Shown here one piece after another: positions 24,058 through 31,165 of a stretch of DNA of 64,000 nt. Position numbers and translations under genes: made by a program. Within the stretch, counting starts at the first letter, position 1. Every line of letters begins with the position of its first letter. Location of the stretch: NCBI RefSeq assembly GCF_014199535.1, contig NZ_JACHNV010000006.1, positions 1 to 64,000 of the forward strand, given 5' to 3'. The DNA is from Hymenobacter latericoloratus (GTDB lineage Bacteria > Bacteroidota > Bacteroidia > Cytophagales > Hymenobacteraceae). The notes under the pieces were generated by a model that was not told where the DNA came from, ran no database searches, and was given only the letters and a program-made list of their open reading frames with translations.

Positions 24058-25083
24058 ATGACTGATTCCGTGATTGACCTACGTTCCGATACCGTGACGC
24101 GCCCTACCCCGGCCATGCTGGAAGCCATGTTCCAGGCCCGCGTGGGCGACGACGTGTACGAAGAAGACCCCACCGTACGGGCTCTGGAGCAGGAGGCTGC
24201 CGCTCGCTTTGGGCTGGAAGCCGGCCTGTTTTGCCCCTCCGGCACCATGACCAACCAGATTGCCATCAAGGCCCACACCGAGCCCCTGTCGGAAGTAATC
24301 TGCGAACAGAACTCGCACATTTACCTCTGGGAAGTGGGCGGCATTGCCTTTCACTCGGGGGCCTCAGTAGCCCTGCTGCCCGGCAACCGGGGCCGGCTCA
24401 CGGCCGCGCAGGTAGAGGCTGCCATCCGGCCCGTGAACGTGCACTACCCCACCACCAGCCTGATTTCCCTGGAAAACACCCACAACCGCGGCGGGGGTAG
24501 CTGCTACGCGCTGGCGGAGTTGGAGGCCATTGCCGAGGTAGCCCGCCGCCACCAGATTCCGCTGCACCTCGATGGGGCCCGTATCTTCAATGCGCTGGTG
24601 GCTACTGGCCAGCCGGCTCAGGCGTACGGCCGCCTCTTCGATACCATTTCGGTGTGCCTGAGCAAGGGGCTGGGTACGCCGGTTGGCTCGGTGCTGCTGG
24701 GCAGCAAGCAGTTCATTCAGAAAACCAAGCGCATTCGCAAGGTAATGGGCGGGGGCATGCGCCAGGCCGGTTACCTGGCTGCCGCGGGCCTCTACGCCCT
24801 GGAGCACAACGTAGAGCGCCTCGCCGACGACCACCGCCGCGCCCGGCAGCTGGGCACTACGCTGGCCGCCCAGAGCTACGTAGCCGAGGTGCTGCCCGTG
24901 GAAACCAACCTGGTTATTTTCCGCCTCCAGGATACCACCCCGGCCGAGCAATTTCTGGCCCGGTTGGAGCAGCATGGCATCCGGGCAGCCTCCTTTGGCC
25001 CCCAGATGATTCGCTTGGTAACCCACCTCGACATCGACGATGCGATGATCAGCCGGGTGGAAGCGGTGCTGGACGCTATGTAG
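24058..25083 (+). CDS. ltaE: Low-specificity L-threonine aldolase
   Basis: This 341-aa fold-type I PLP enzyme splits L-threonine or L-allo-threonine to glycine and acetaldehyde. It has the typical opening IDLRSDTVTRPTPAMLEAM, then GDDVYEEDPT, the glycine-rich segment ENTHNRGGG, HLDGARIFNA, and the cofactor lysine in VCLSKGLGTPVGS (about K203). Length is normal. The start is fixed by the family N-terminus. Confidence 0.94.
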   Translation: MTDSVIDLRSDTVTRPTPAMLEAMFQARVGDDVYEEDPTVRALEQEAAARFGLEAGLFCPSGTMTNQIAIKAHTEPLSEVICEQNSHIYLWEVGGIAFHSGASVALLPGNRGRLTAAQVEAAIRPVNVHYPTTSLISLENTHNRGGGSCYALAELEAIAEVARRHQIPLHLDGARIFNALVATGQPAQAYGRLFDTISVCLSKGLGTPVGSVLLGSKQFIQKTKRIRKVMGGGMRQAGYLAAAGLYALEHNVERLADDHRRARQLGTTLAAQSYVAEVLPVETNLVIFRLQDTTPAEQFLARLEQHGIRAASFGPQMIRLVTHLDIDDAMISRVEAVLDAM

Positions 25084-25387
25084 GGCGTTACGCCTCGGCA
25101 CCCAACCCAAAACGCGCAGCCGGAAACGGAAAGCAGTGTCAGCTTCCGGCTGCGCGCTCTGGTCTTGCATCCAACCGAGCCGAACGTGGCTGCTTTGTCC
25201 GGGGGGGGGGGTAGGAAACTAGCAAGGGCGTTGTCAAGGAAATAACCTGGCTATGGCTTGCCCAACGGGCATCGGAGGCTCTTTTCAGCATCTATTACCT
25301 CGGGGGCCGGCCAGGGAGGGTGGCACCTCTATTTCCTCCCTCCGCAAGAGCTTGCTTACTTTGCGTCCGCCTACCGCCCCTCCCCTT
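25084..25387. other. 304-bp intergenic region with hairpin and poly-G tract
   Basis: A 13-bp perfect stem at 25113-25125/25144-25156 with an 18-base loop could end ltaE transcription, though no T-run follows. A run of 11 G occupies 25201-25211. A TTACTTTG box near 25366-25373 may drive the phosphatase gene. I see no coding sequence here. Confidence 0.6.
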
Positions 25388-26053
25388 ATGAACCATAACC
25401 TCTTTCTGATTGGCGATGTGCATGGCTGCTACCACACGTTTCGGGAGTTGCTGGCACAGTGGCGCCCGGAGGAGGAGCTGCTGGTCCAGACCGGTGACCT
25501 AGTGGACCGGGGCCGTTTCGGGCCGGAGTGCGTGCAGCTGGCCCTGGAGCTGGAGCGGCAGTATCCCGGCCGCACGGTGTTTCTGCTGGGTAACCACGAG
25601 CACGAAATGCTGAAGCACTTCGGCCCGACCGGCCCTAACCCGGCCTGGCTGGGTTGGGGCGGCCGGGCTACGGTGCAGCAGTACCAGGGCCGCCCCGAGC
25701 TGCTCCAGCAGCACCTGGGCTGGCTGCGGCAGCGGCCCTTCACCTGGGAAAACGATTATGTGCTGGTCAGCCACGCGGGCTTTGCCCACACGGATGCGCC
25801 CCTGGATGCGGAAAACATGGATGGCGTGCTCTGGCGACGGGGCCCGCTGCGCAACATGGGCCGGCGGCAGGTAGTGGGCCACACGCCCACCGACACCGGC
25901 GCCCCTACCTTCGATGCGGCCGCCAACGTGCTGTACATTGATACGGGTGCCTGTTTTGGCCGCAACCTGAGTGCCCTGCGGCTGTCGTTCACGGGCGAAT
26001 TGCTGGGGGAAGTTTTAACTCCGACTTCCCTGCTGGATATTGTGCTGACCTAG
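25388..26053 (+). CDS. PPP-family serine/threonine-type phosphoesterase
   Basis: The 221-aa product is a calcineurin-like phosphatase of the bacterial PPP/ApaH-like group. Motifs are LIGDVHGCYHTF (about 6-17), GDLVDRGRFGPE (about 37-48), GNHEHEM (about 68-74), and later VSHAGFAHTDAP and VVGHTPTD, which together form the two-metal site. It may act on phosphoproteins or dinucleoside polyphosphates. The ATG at 25388 precedes the first motif by a normal distance. Confidence 0.88.
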   Translation: MNHNLFLIGDVHGCYHTFRELLAQWRPEEELLVQTGDLVDRGRFGPECVQLALELERQYPGRTVFLLGNHEHEMLKHFGPTGPNPAWLGWGGRATVQQYQGRPELLQQHLGWLRQRPFTWENDYVLVSHAGFAHTDAPLDAENMDGVLWRRGPLRNMGRRQVVGHTPTDTGAPTFDAAANVLYIDTGACFGRNLSALRLSFTGELLGEVLTPTSLLDIVLT

Positions 26054-26072
26054 CCCCTTGCCGCCCTGCCTC

Positions 26073-26711
26073 ATGTCTGTCCCTCCCCCGCCCAATTCTC
26101 TGAGCCCCGCCTTGCAGCACCTGACCCAGGCTGATTCGGTTTTGGCCCGAATTATCCAACAGGGTCGCCCCATCGAGCCTTCCGCCCACGAAGACCTGTA
26201 CCTGGCTTTGCTGCGGGCCATTGTCAGCCAACAGATTTCCACGAAGGCGGCGGCGGCCATCTGGCGGAAGGTGCAGGCCCTGTTCCCACCCGAGGGCTAC
26301 CCCGAGCCGGCCGCGTTACTCTCTCTATCTGATGAGGAGCTACGGGCGGCGGGCATCTCGCGCCAAAAAGCCGGCTACCTGCGCGCCATTGCCGATTTTG
26401 CCCGCCGCAACCAGCTCGACCACGCCCACCTCAGCCAGCTTTCGGCGGAAGAATTCACCCAGCACCTGACCCAGATTAAAGGGGTAGGCCGCTGGACCGC
26501 CCAGATGCTGCAGATGTTTGCCCTCGACCAGCCCGACGTGTTCCCGGAAGGCGACCTGGGCATTCAGAACGCCATGCGCCGCCACTACGGCCTGCAGGAA
26601 ACCGGCCGGGCCCTGCTGCGGCGCATGCTAGAACTGGCTGAGCCCTGGCGACCTTACCGGACCCTGGCCAGCAAGTACCTATGGCAGTCCTTGGACAACG
26701 CGCCGGGGTAG
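26073..26711 (+). CDS. DNA-3-methyladenine glycosylase II (AlkA-type, HhH-GPD)
   Basis: This 212-aa enzyme would remove alkylated bases from DNA. The helix-hairpin-helix is LTQIKGVGRWTAQMLQMFAL (about 134-153) and the catalytic aspartate lies in FPEGDLGIQNA (about 163). IVSQQISTKAA near residue 55 is also typical. It lacks the N-terminal domain of E. coli AlkA, as in many bacterial members. It starts 19 bp after the phosphatase stop, so the two may share a transcript. The ATG at 26073 was chosen over one five codons earlier. Confidence 0.9.
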   Translation: MSVPPPPNSLSPALQHLTQADSVLARIIQQGRPIEPSAHEDLYLALLRAIVSQQISTKAAAAIWRKVQALFPPEGYPEPAALLSLSDEELRAAGISRQKAGYLRAIADFARRNQLDHAHLSQLSAEEFTQHLTQIKGVGRWTAQMLQMFALDQPDVFPEGDLGIQNAMRRHYGLQETGRALLRRMLELAEPWRPYRTLASKYLWQSLDNAPG

Positions 26712-26714
26712 GCC

Positions 26715-26924
26715 CTACGCCTCGGGGTTGCCGTTGCGCTCGTTGCGGCGGGCATCCCAGATGCCCAACCCAATGGCTATGAAGGTGGAAACAAAAGGCA
26801 CCAGCAGGCCAAACAGCAGCCAGGGCCAGAACCGCCGGCCATACATGTGCGCGATGTAAACGGTCATCACCGCCGACAGCAGGCAGACAGGCAAGGCAAA
26901 AAACAGCAGGTTGAGGAAATCCAT
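26715..26924 (-). CDS. Small two-helix membrane protein
   Basis: The 69-aa product has two hydrophobic segments (about 3-25 and 33-54) and a charged C-terminal tail (DARRNERNGN). It resembles small inner-membrane proteins with no assigned function. Codon use matches the neighbourhood. It is convergent with the glycosylase gene, three bases apart. Confidence 0.6.
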   Translation of the reverse strand: MDFLNLLFFALPVCLLSAVMTVYIAHMYGRRFWPWLLFGLLVPFVSTFIAIGLGIWDARRNERNGNPEA

Positions 26925-26945
26925 AAAGCAAAAGTACGCAGAAGC

Positions 26946-27203
26946 CTAGTGGTAGCCGGCGGGCACTTGCGGCAGCTGCGCCCCTGGTTGCCAGTTATGC
27001 GGCTTCATATTCGGGTAAAACCACGCCGCCCCGGCTGCCAGCCACTGGGCGCGGTACGCCCGGGCTGAATCGGGGGTGTAATCCTGGTAGCCGAACTCCA
27101 CTCCACAACACGCGCAGGTGCTGAAATCCGGCGTGTGCCCATCCGGCCCCCACGGCGACTCGTCGTAATCAAGGCCGCACACCCGACAGTACCACACTTC
27201 CAT
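26946..27203 (-). CDS. Small CxxC...CxCC zinc-ribbon-like protein
   Basis: The 85-aa product begins WYCRVCGLDYDESPWGPDG and has FSTCACCGVEFGYQDYTPDS, so four or more cysteines (C6, C9 and a second cluster near 31-34) are placed to bind zinc. The C-terminal half is rich in Trp, Pro and aromatic residues. This arrangement is seen in small uncharacterised proteins of many bacteria. The ATG at 27203 is preferred over one three codons earlier. It is in the same orientation as the DUF58 gene, 16 bp downstream of it. Confidence 0.72.
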   Translation of the reverse strand: MEVWYCRVCGLDYDESPWGPDGHTPDFSTCACCGVEFGYQDYTPDSARAYRAQWLAAGAAWFYPNMKPHNWQPGAQLPQVPAGYH

Positions 27204-27219
27204 ACAGTACAACAGCTGG

Positions 27220-28140
27220 TTACCGGGCTTTGCCGCGCTTTACCAGGTAGGCGTACAGCACCTTATCGAAGGGCTCCCGGATGTCCACGGGCACGAAGTC
27301 AATTTTATACTGCCCGCAGCGCAGGGCTAGCTCCTGCTCGTAGCGGCGCATGGTGGCCTGGTACTGCTCGCGCACCTGGGCGGGCTGCAGCTTGATGGTC
27401 TGGCCGGTTTCGAGGTCCTCGAAGAGGTAGGGCCGGTCCTGGAAGTTAAAGCTGGCTTCGGTGGCGCGGTCCATGACGTGAAAGAGCAGCACTTCGTGGT
27501 GCTGGTGGCGCAGATGCTGCAGGGCGGCCAGGGTTTCGGTTTGCTCCTCGGGGGCCCGGCCCAGCATATCCGAGAACAGCACGACCAAGGAGCGTTTCGG
27601 GATTTGCTGGGCAATGGCATGAATCACGCCCGACACGTCGGTGCGGGCGCGGCCGGGGGTAGCGGGGCGCTCCAGCAGCTGCTGCAGGGTCAGGAGCAGG
27701 GTGTGGCGGTGGGTGCTGGTGGAGCGCACGGGCGTTTGCAGCTCCACCTGGTCGGAGAAGGTGACGAGACCCACGGCGTCGCGCTGCTTTTGCAGGAGCG
27801 TGGTAATGGCCGCCGCGCACAGCACCGAAAACCGCAGCTTATCGTGCGAGGGCGCGGGGTAGTACATGCTGGGGCTCACATCGAGCAGCAGGTGGCAGCG
27901 CAGGTTGGTTTCCTCTTCGTAGCGCTTCACGAACAGCTTATCAGTGCGCGCAAATACTTTCCAGTCGAGGTGGCGGGTGCTTTCGCCGGGATTGTAGAGC
28001 CGATGCTCCGAGAACTCCACCGAAAACCCATGGTAGGGCGACTGGTGCAGGCCGGTAATAAAGCCTTCCACCAGCTGGCGGGCCAGAAACTCCAGATTTT
28101 CGAACGAGCGGATAGCGGCTAAGTCGAGGGGTTGGGCCAT
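27220..28140 (-). CDS. DUF58 protein (second copy type)
   Basis: This 306-aa protein is another DUF58 family member, distinct from the one at 8858. It shows FSVEFSEHRLYNPGESTRHLD split around residues 40-60, WKVFARTDKLFVKRYEEETN, a VWA-like LLLDVSPSMYY (about 87-97) and LVVLFSDMLGR (about 183-193). These proteins usually act with MoxR AAA+ ATPases, but none is adjacent. It is followed by the zinc-ribbon gene on the same strand. Confidence 0.87.
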   Translation of the reverse strand: MAQPLDLAAIRSFENLEFLARQLVEGFITGLHQSPYHGFSVEFSEHRLYNPGESTRHLDWKVFARTDKLFVKRYEEETNLRCHLLLDVSPSMYYPAPSHDKLRFSVLCAAAITTLLQKQRDAVGLVTFSDQVELQTPVRSTSTHRHTLLLTLQQLLERPATPGRARTDVSGVIHAIAQQIPKRSLVVLFSDMLGRAPEEQTETLAALQHLRHQHHEVLLFHVMDRATEASFNFQDRPYLFEDLETGQTIKLQPAQVREQYQATMRRYEQELALRCGQYKIDFVPVDIREPFDKVLYAYLVKRGKAR

Positions 28141-28536
28141 AACAGCGGGGTAGGAAAACGGCGGAAGGTAGCCCTAAGGTACAAGGAAACCCGCGGCGGG
28201 CAGCCTGTTGGCAGCAACAGCCGGCATATGCGGGCGGTTCGGTTTGACGCAGGCGGCCAGCCAGCAGCTCACTCCGCTTAAGCACACCCCCGACCATGTT
28301 TCTACCCTTCAGCAGCAGGGAAGCGGAAGCTGAGCCCTAAGGCAGTTCATGGAGGAGCTTAGCTGTGTTCTTGACTACACGATCAATATATAAATTTCAG
28401 TATATTAATCTTGCTTTTATACCAGTCGCTCATGTAGTGCTCCGAATCGACACATCTGGCTTATTTTTCACACTTTGCGAGGTTTTGACAGCCCAAGGCC
28501 CGGAAAAGGAAAAAGCCAGCCTTCAAATTTTTATAT
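28141..28536. other. Intergenic region, first part GC-rich, second part AT-rich
   Basis: The first half has the base composition of the genome but no coding frame I can support. From about 28380 it turns AT-rich (TATATAAATTTCAGTATATTA), as expected of a promoter region for the DUF3276 gene. Confidence 0.5.
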
Positions 28537-28575
28537 ATGATTGAAAGCACGTATTTTGCGCTGAACTTCAATCAT
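28537..28575 (+). promoter_or_regulatory. Palindromic site around a -7 box upstream of DUF3276
   Basis: ATGATTGAA at 28537-28545 and TTCAATCAT at 28567-28575 are perfect reverse complements, 21 bp apart. Between them lies TATTTTG (28552-28558), close to the -7 consensus. This is how a repressor operator overlapping a promoter would look. The regulator is unknown. Confidence 0.4.
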
Positions 28576-28607
28576 CTTGGAATAACAAAAATTTACCGGA
28601 AGGAACT

Positions 28608-28949
28608 GTGGAAGACCGTCACGACCAGGAAGAAATTTACTCCCAGCGCATCAAAGCCGGCAAGCGCACGTACTTTTTTGACGTGAAAGCTACCCGCGGC
28701 CAGGACTACTATCTGACCATTACGGAGAGCAAGCGTCGCCTGCGCGACGACGATACCTTCTCCTACGAGAAGCACAAGATTTTCCTCTACAAGGAAGATT
28801 TTCTCAAGTTTGTGGATGCCCTGCAGGATGCCGTGGATTACGTACGCGAAGAGCTGCTGACCCCCGAGGAGGTAGCCGAGCTGGACCGCCCCCGCCCCGC
28901 CTACGACGAGCGGGAAAGCAACTACAACCGCGCCGACGACACCTACTAA
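28608..28949 (+). CDS. DUF3276 (PUR-alpha-like) nucleic-acid-binding protein
   Basis: The 113-aa product matches the Bacteroidota DUF3276 family, whose fold is PUR-alpha-like and which is thought to bind single-stranded nucleic acids. The core is IKAGKRTYFFDVKATRGQDY and YLTITESKRR, then KIFLYKEDFLKFVDAL. The C-terminus is acidic and Tyr/Arg-rich. A GTG at 28608 is the only start that keeps the EEIYSQR N-terminus; no ATG is available in frame. Confidence 0.88.
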   Translation: MEDRHDQEEIYSQRIKAGKRTYFFDVKATRGQDYYLTITESKRRLRDDDTFSYEKHKIFLYKEDFLKFVDALQDAVDYVREELLTPEEVAELDRPRPAYDERESNYNRADDTY

Positions 28950-29085
28950 CCAGCACCGCCAGCCTAGCGAAACACACCCTACTCAGCATTTTTTTGCTTC
29001 TTGTTATACGGCGCGTCCGGCTTTGGCCAGGCGCGCCGTTCCGCGTTCTGGCCCGCTGGCCACGTGCGCTACCTTACGCGCCGTG

Positions 29086-29113
29086 CTTTCCCCGTAAAAG
29101 TGCCGTACCTTTG
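29086..29113 (+). promoter_or_regulatory. Promoter of ychF
   Basis: TTTC at 29086-29089 and an exact TACCTTTG at 29106-29113 are 16 bp apart. The predicted leader of about 55 nt contains a TTGCCC/GGGCAA stem (29123-29139) and then CTCACTATTTCACC-type repeats up to the ATG. Confidence 0.6.
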
Positions 29114-29138
29114 CGCCACGAATTGCCCTTTGGGGGCA

Positions 29139-29174
29139 ACTCACCATCTCACTAACTCACTATTTCACCGTCAT
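29139..29174 (+). repeat. Single repeat arm in the ychF leader
   Basis: The sequence is built from CTCACTATTTCACC-type units and closely resembles the arms at 7787-8077. It ends directly before the ychF ATG. No partner arm is visible within several hundred bases upstream. Confidence 0.6.
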
Positions 29175-30272
29175 ATGGGTCTCCGCTGCGGTATCGTCGG
29201 CCTGCCGAACGTGGGCAAATCCACGCTGTTCAACGCTCTTTCTAACGCCAAGGCCGAGTCGGCCAACTACCCCTTCTGCACCATTGAGCCGAACGTGGGC
29301 GTGATTACCGTGCCCGATGAGCGCCTCCAGATTCTGGAGCAGCTGGTAAACCCCAAGCGCGTGCTGCCTACCATCATTGAGTTCGTGGACATTGCGGGGC
29401 TGGTAAAAGGTGCCTCCAAGGGTGAAGGGCTGGGCAACAAGTTCCTAGCCAACATCCGCGAAGTGGACGCTATTATCCACGTTATCCGCTGCTTCGACGA
29501 CCCCAACATCGTGCACGTAGCCGGCGGCGTTGACCCCGTCTTCGACAAGGACGTAATTGATACGGAGCTGCAGATTAAGGATCTGGAAAGCATCGACAAG
29601 AAGCTGGCTAAGTCGGAGCGTTCGGCCAAGAGTGGTGATGCCGTGGCCAAGAAAGAGGTAGCGGCCCTGCAGCGCTTCAAGGAAGCCCTGGAAGCCGGCC
29701 AGAACGCCCGCGCCGTGCAGGCTACCCCCGAGGAGCTGGAAGCCGTAGCCGATCTGCAGCTGCTGACCATCAAGCCGGTGATTTACGTGGCCAACGTGGA
29801 CGAGGCCAGCATTCAGGACGGTAACGCCCACACGGCCGCCCTGCAGGCCCACGTAGCCCAGGAAGGCGCCGAAGTGGTGCTGGTATCGGCCGCCATTGAG
29901 TCGCAGATTGCCGAGATGGAAGACCCCGAGGAAAAGGAAATGTTCCTGGCTGAATACGGCCTGAAAGAGTCGGGCCTGAACCGCCTGATCCGCGCTTCCT
30001 ATTCCCTGCTCAACCTGATTACCTACTTCACGGCCGGCGTGCAGGAAGTACGCGCCTGGACCATCCACAAGGGCGACAAAGCTCCCCAGGCCGCCGGTGT
30101 TATCCACTCCGACTTCGAGAAGGGCTTTATCCGGGCCGAGGTTATCAAGCTGGCCGACTACCAGGAGTACAAGACCGAGGTAAAGATCAAGGAAGCCGGC
30201 AAAATGGCCGTAGAAGGCAAGGACTACGTGGTGCAGGACGGCGACATCATGCACTTCCGCTTCAACGTGTAA
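29175..30272 (+). CDS. ychF: YchF/OLA1 family ribosome-associated ATPase
   Basis: The 365-aa product is an Obg-related P-loop protein that prefers ATP and binds ribosomes. G1 is GLPNVGKST (9-17), the Switch II region is FVDIAGLVKGASKGEGLGN (about 69-87), the G4 position has NVDE instead of NKxD as in the family, and a TGS-like C-terminal domain ends GDIMHFRFNV. The start is fixed by MGLRCGIVGLPN. Family name and length agree. Confidence 0.97.
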   Translation: MGLRCGIVGLPNVGKSTLFNALSNAKAESANYPFCTIEPNVGVITVPDERLQILEQLVNPKRVLPTIIEFVDIAGLVKGASKGEGLGNKFLANIREVDAIIHVIRCFDDPNIVHVAGGVDPVFDKDVIDTELQIKDLESIDKKLAKSERSAKSGDAVAKKEVAALQRFKEALEAGQNARAVQATPEELEAVADLQLLTIKPVIYVANVDEASIQDGNAHTAALQAHVAQEGAEVVLVSAAIESQIAEMEDPEEKEMFLAEYGLKESGLNRLIRASYSLLNLITYFTAGVQEVRAWTIHKGDKAPQAAGVIHSDFEKGFIRAEVIKLADYQEYKTEVKIKEAGKMAVEGKDYVVQDGDIMHFRFNV

Positions 30273-30295
30273 TCACGGATTCCCTACCCTCTCCT

Positions 30296-30505
30296 ATGGA
30301 AGTTAAAGACAGCAACGGCAACCCGCTCACCGAAGGCGACTCGGTTACCATTACCAAGGACCTGAAAGTAAAGGGCATGGCGCAGGCGCTAAAGCGTGGC
30401 ACCGTGGTCAAAAACATCCGCCTCACCAACTCGCCCGCCGAGATTGAAGGCCGCGCCGGGGGTAGCATGCTGGTTATCAAAACCGAATTCGTGAAGAAAG
30501 CCTAG
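30296..30505 (+). CDS. PhnA/YjdM C-terminal-domain protein
   Basis: This 69-aa protein corresponds to the C-terminal domain of YjdM (PhnA-like): VKDSNGNPLTEGDSVTITKD, LKVKG and GTVVKNIRLTN. The N-terminal zinc ribbon of the E. coli protein is absent, as in many Bacteroidota members. Despite the old name, no role in phosphonate use is shown. It is 23 bp after ychF and followed by a terminator, so it is probably cotranscribed with ychF. Confidence 0.88.
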   Translation: MEVKDSNGNPLTEGDSVTITKDLKVKGMAQALKRGTVVKNIRLTNSPAEIEGRAGGSMLVIKTEFVKKA

Positions 30506-30533
30506 TCCTGCCTCTGCAGTAGCGTTGTAACTT

Positions 30534-30568
30534 AAGCGCCCCGGTCAAATGGTTCGGCCGGGGCGCTT
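30534..30568 (+). terminator. Terminator after the YjdM-like gene
   Basis: An 11-bp perfect stem AAGCGCCCCGG/CCGGGGCGCTT with a 13-base loop, followed by TTGCCTTTAT. Confidence 0.75.
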
Positions 30569-30588
30569 TGCCTTTATATCTTATTGCT

Positions 30589-31044
30589 ATGAAGAAAGTA
30601 GGATGGCTGATACTATTCGCAGCAGCGAATAGTTGCAATAGATATCCTCGCATAATCAATGAACGAGGTATCCTTGTCTTAGATCAATCACGGAATTGCA
30701 CAAGTTCCGACTACTTCATTCCCTGTGAAATCAACGATACTATTCCGTTAGGCAAGACTGTATCACAAATTGACGCGCACATTGCTCGTAGCGTTAATCC
30801 AAATCAGTTTCAATTTGCCATCATGCGCACATCGTGGGAAAGTGCAGCTGATTCCTTTTATGTCAAGAGAAAGGACTTCAGGAAGCAGTATATATCTGCT
30901 GCTGAACTCACACTTGAGTGGGACTATGATACGCCAGAAGCTACTATTGATTCCATCCGTATTGCCGGCTCTATTCTAATAAATCGCTTGTATCCAGGTC
31001 GGTATAGAATAACAAGCATCAAACAGATCATTCTTCCCGAATAG
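30589..31044 (+). CDS. AT-rich orphan lipoprotein-like gene
   Basis: The 151-aa product starts MKKVGWLILFAAANSCNRYP, a possible lipoprotein signal with cysteine at about 17. No domain is recognised; the C-terminal half has alternating charged and hydrophobic residues. Its base composition is clearly more AT-rich than its neighbours and its codon use is untypical (many A/T third positions), which suggests recent acquisition. It sits between two strong terminators. Confidence 0.65.
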   Translation: MKKVGWLILFAAANSCNRYPRIINERGILVLDQSRNCTSSDYFIPCEINDTIPLGKTVSQIDAHIARSVNPNQFQFAIMRTSWESAADSFYVKRKDFRKQYISAAELTLEWDYDTPEATIDSIRIAGSILINRLYPGRYRITSIKQIILPE

Positions 31045-31098
31045 AGAGCTGGTTATTCAGCTAAGCCTCAACACGAAGTTCTGCTTACTTCCTAAACG

Positions 31099-31161
31099 CA
31101 GTTCCAGGCAAAACAAAAGAGGCACTTTGAATAAGTATCTCTTTTGTTTTGCCTGGAACTG
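31099..31161. terminator. Long bidirectional terminator
   Basis: A 23-bp perfect stem (31099-31121 with 31139-31161) with a 17-base loop separates the orphan gene from the convergent M48 protease gene. AAAACAAAAG/CTTTTGTTTT runs lie inside the stem. Confidence 0.8.
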
Positions 31162-31165
31162 TATT

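Noticed and set aside
29445..30254. 269-codon minus-strand frame
   Set aside because: It is antisense to ychF, whose motifs are unambiguous.
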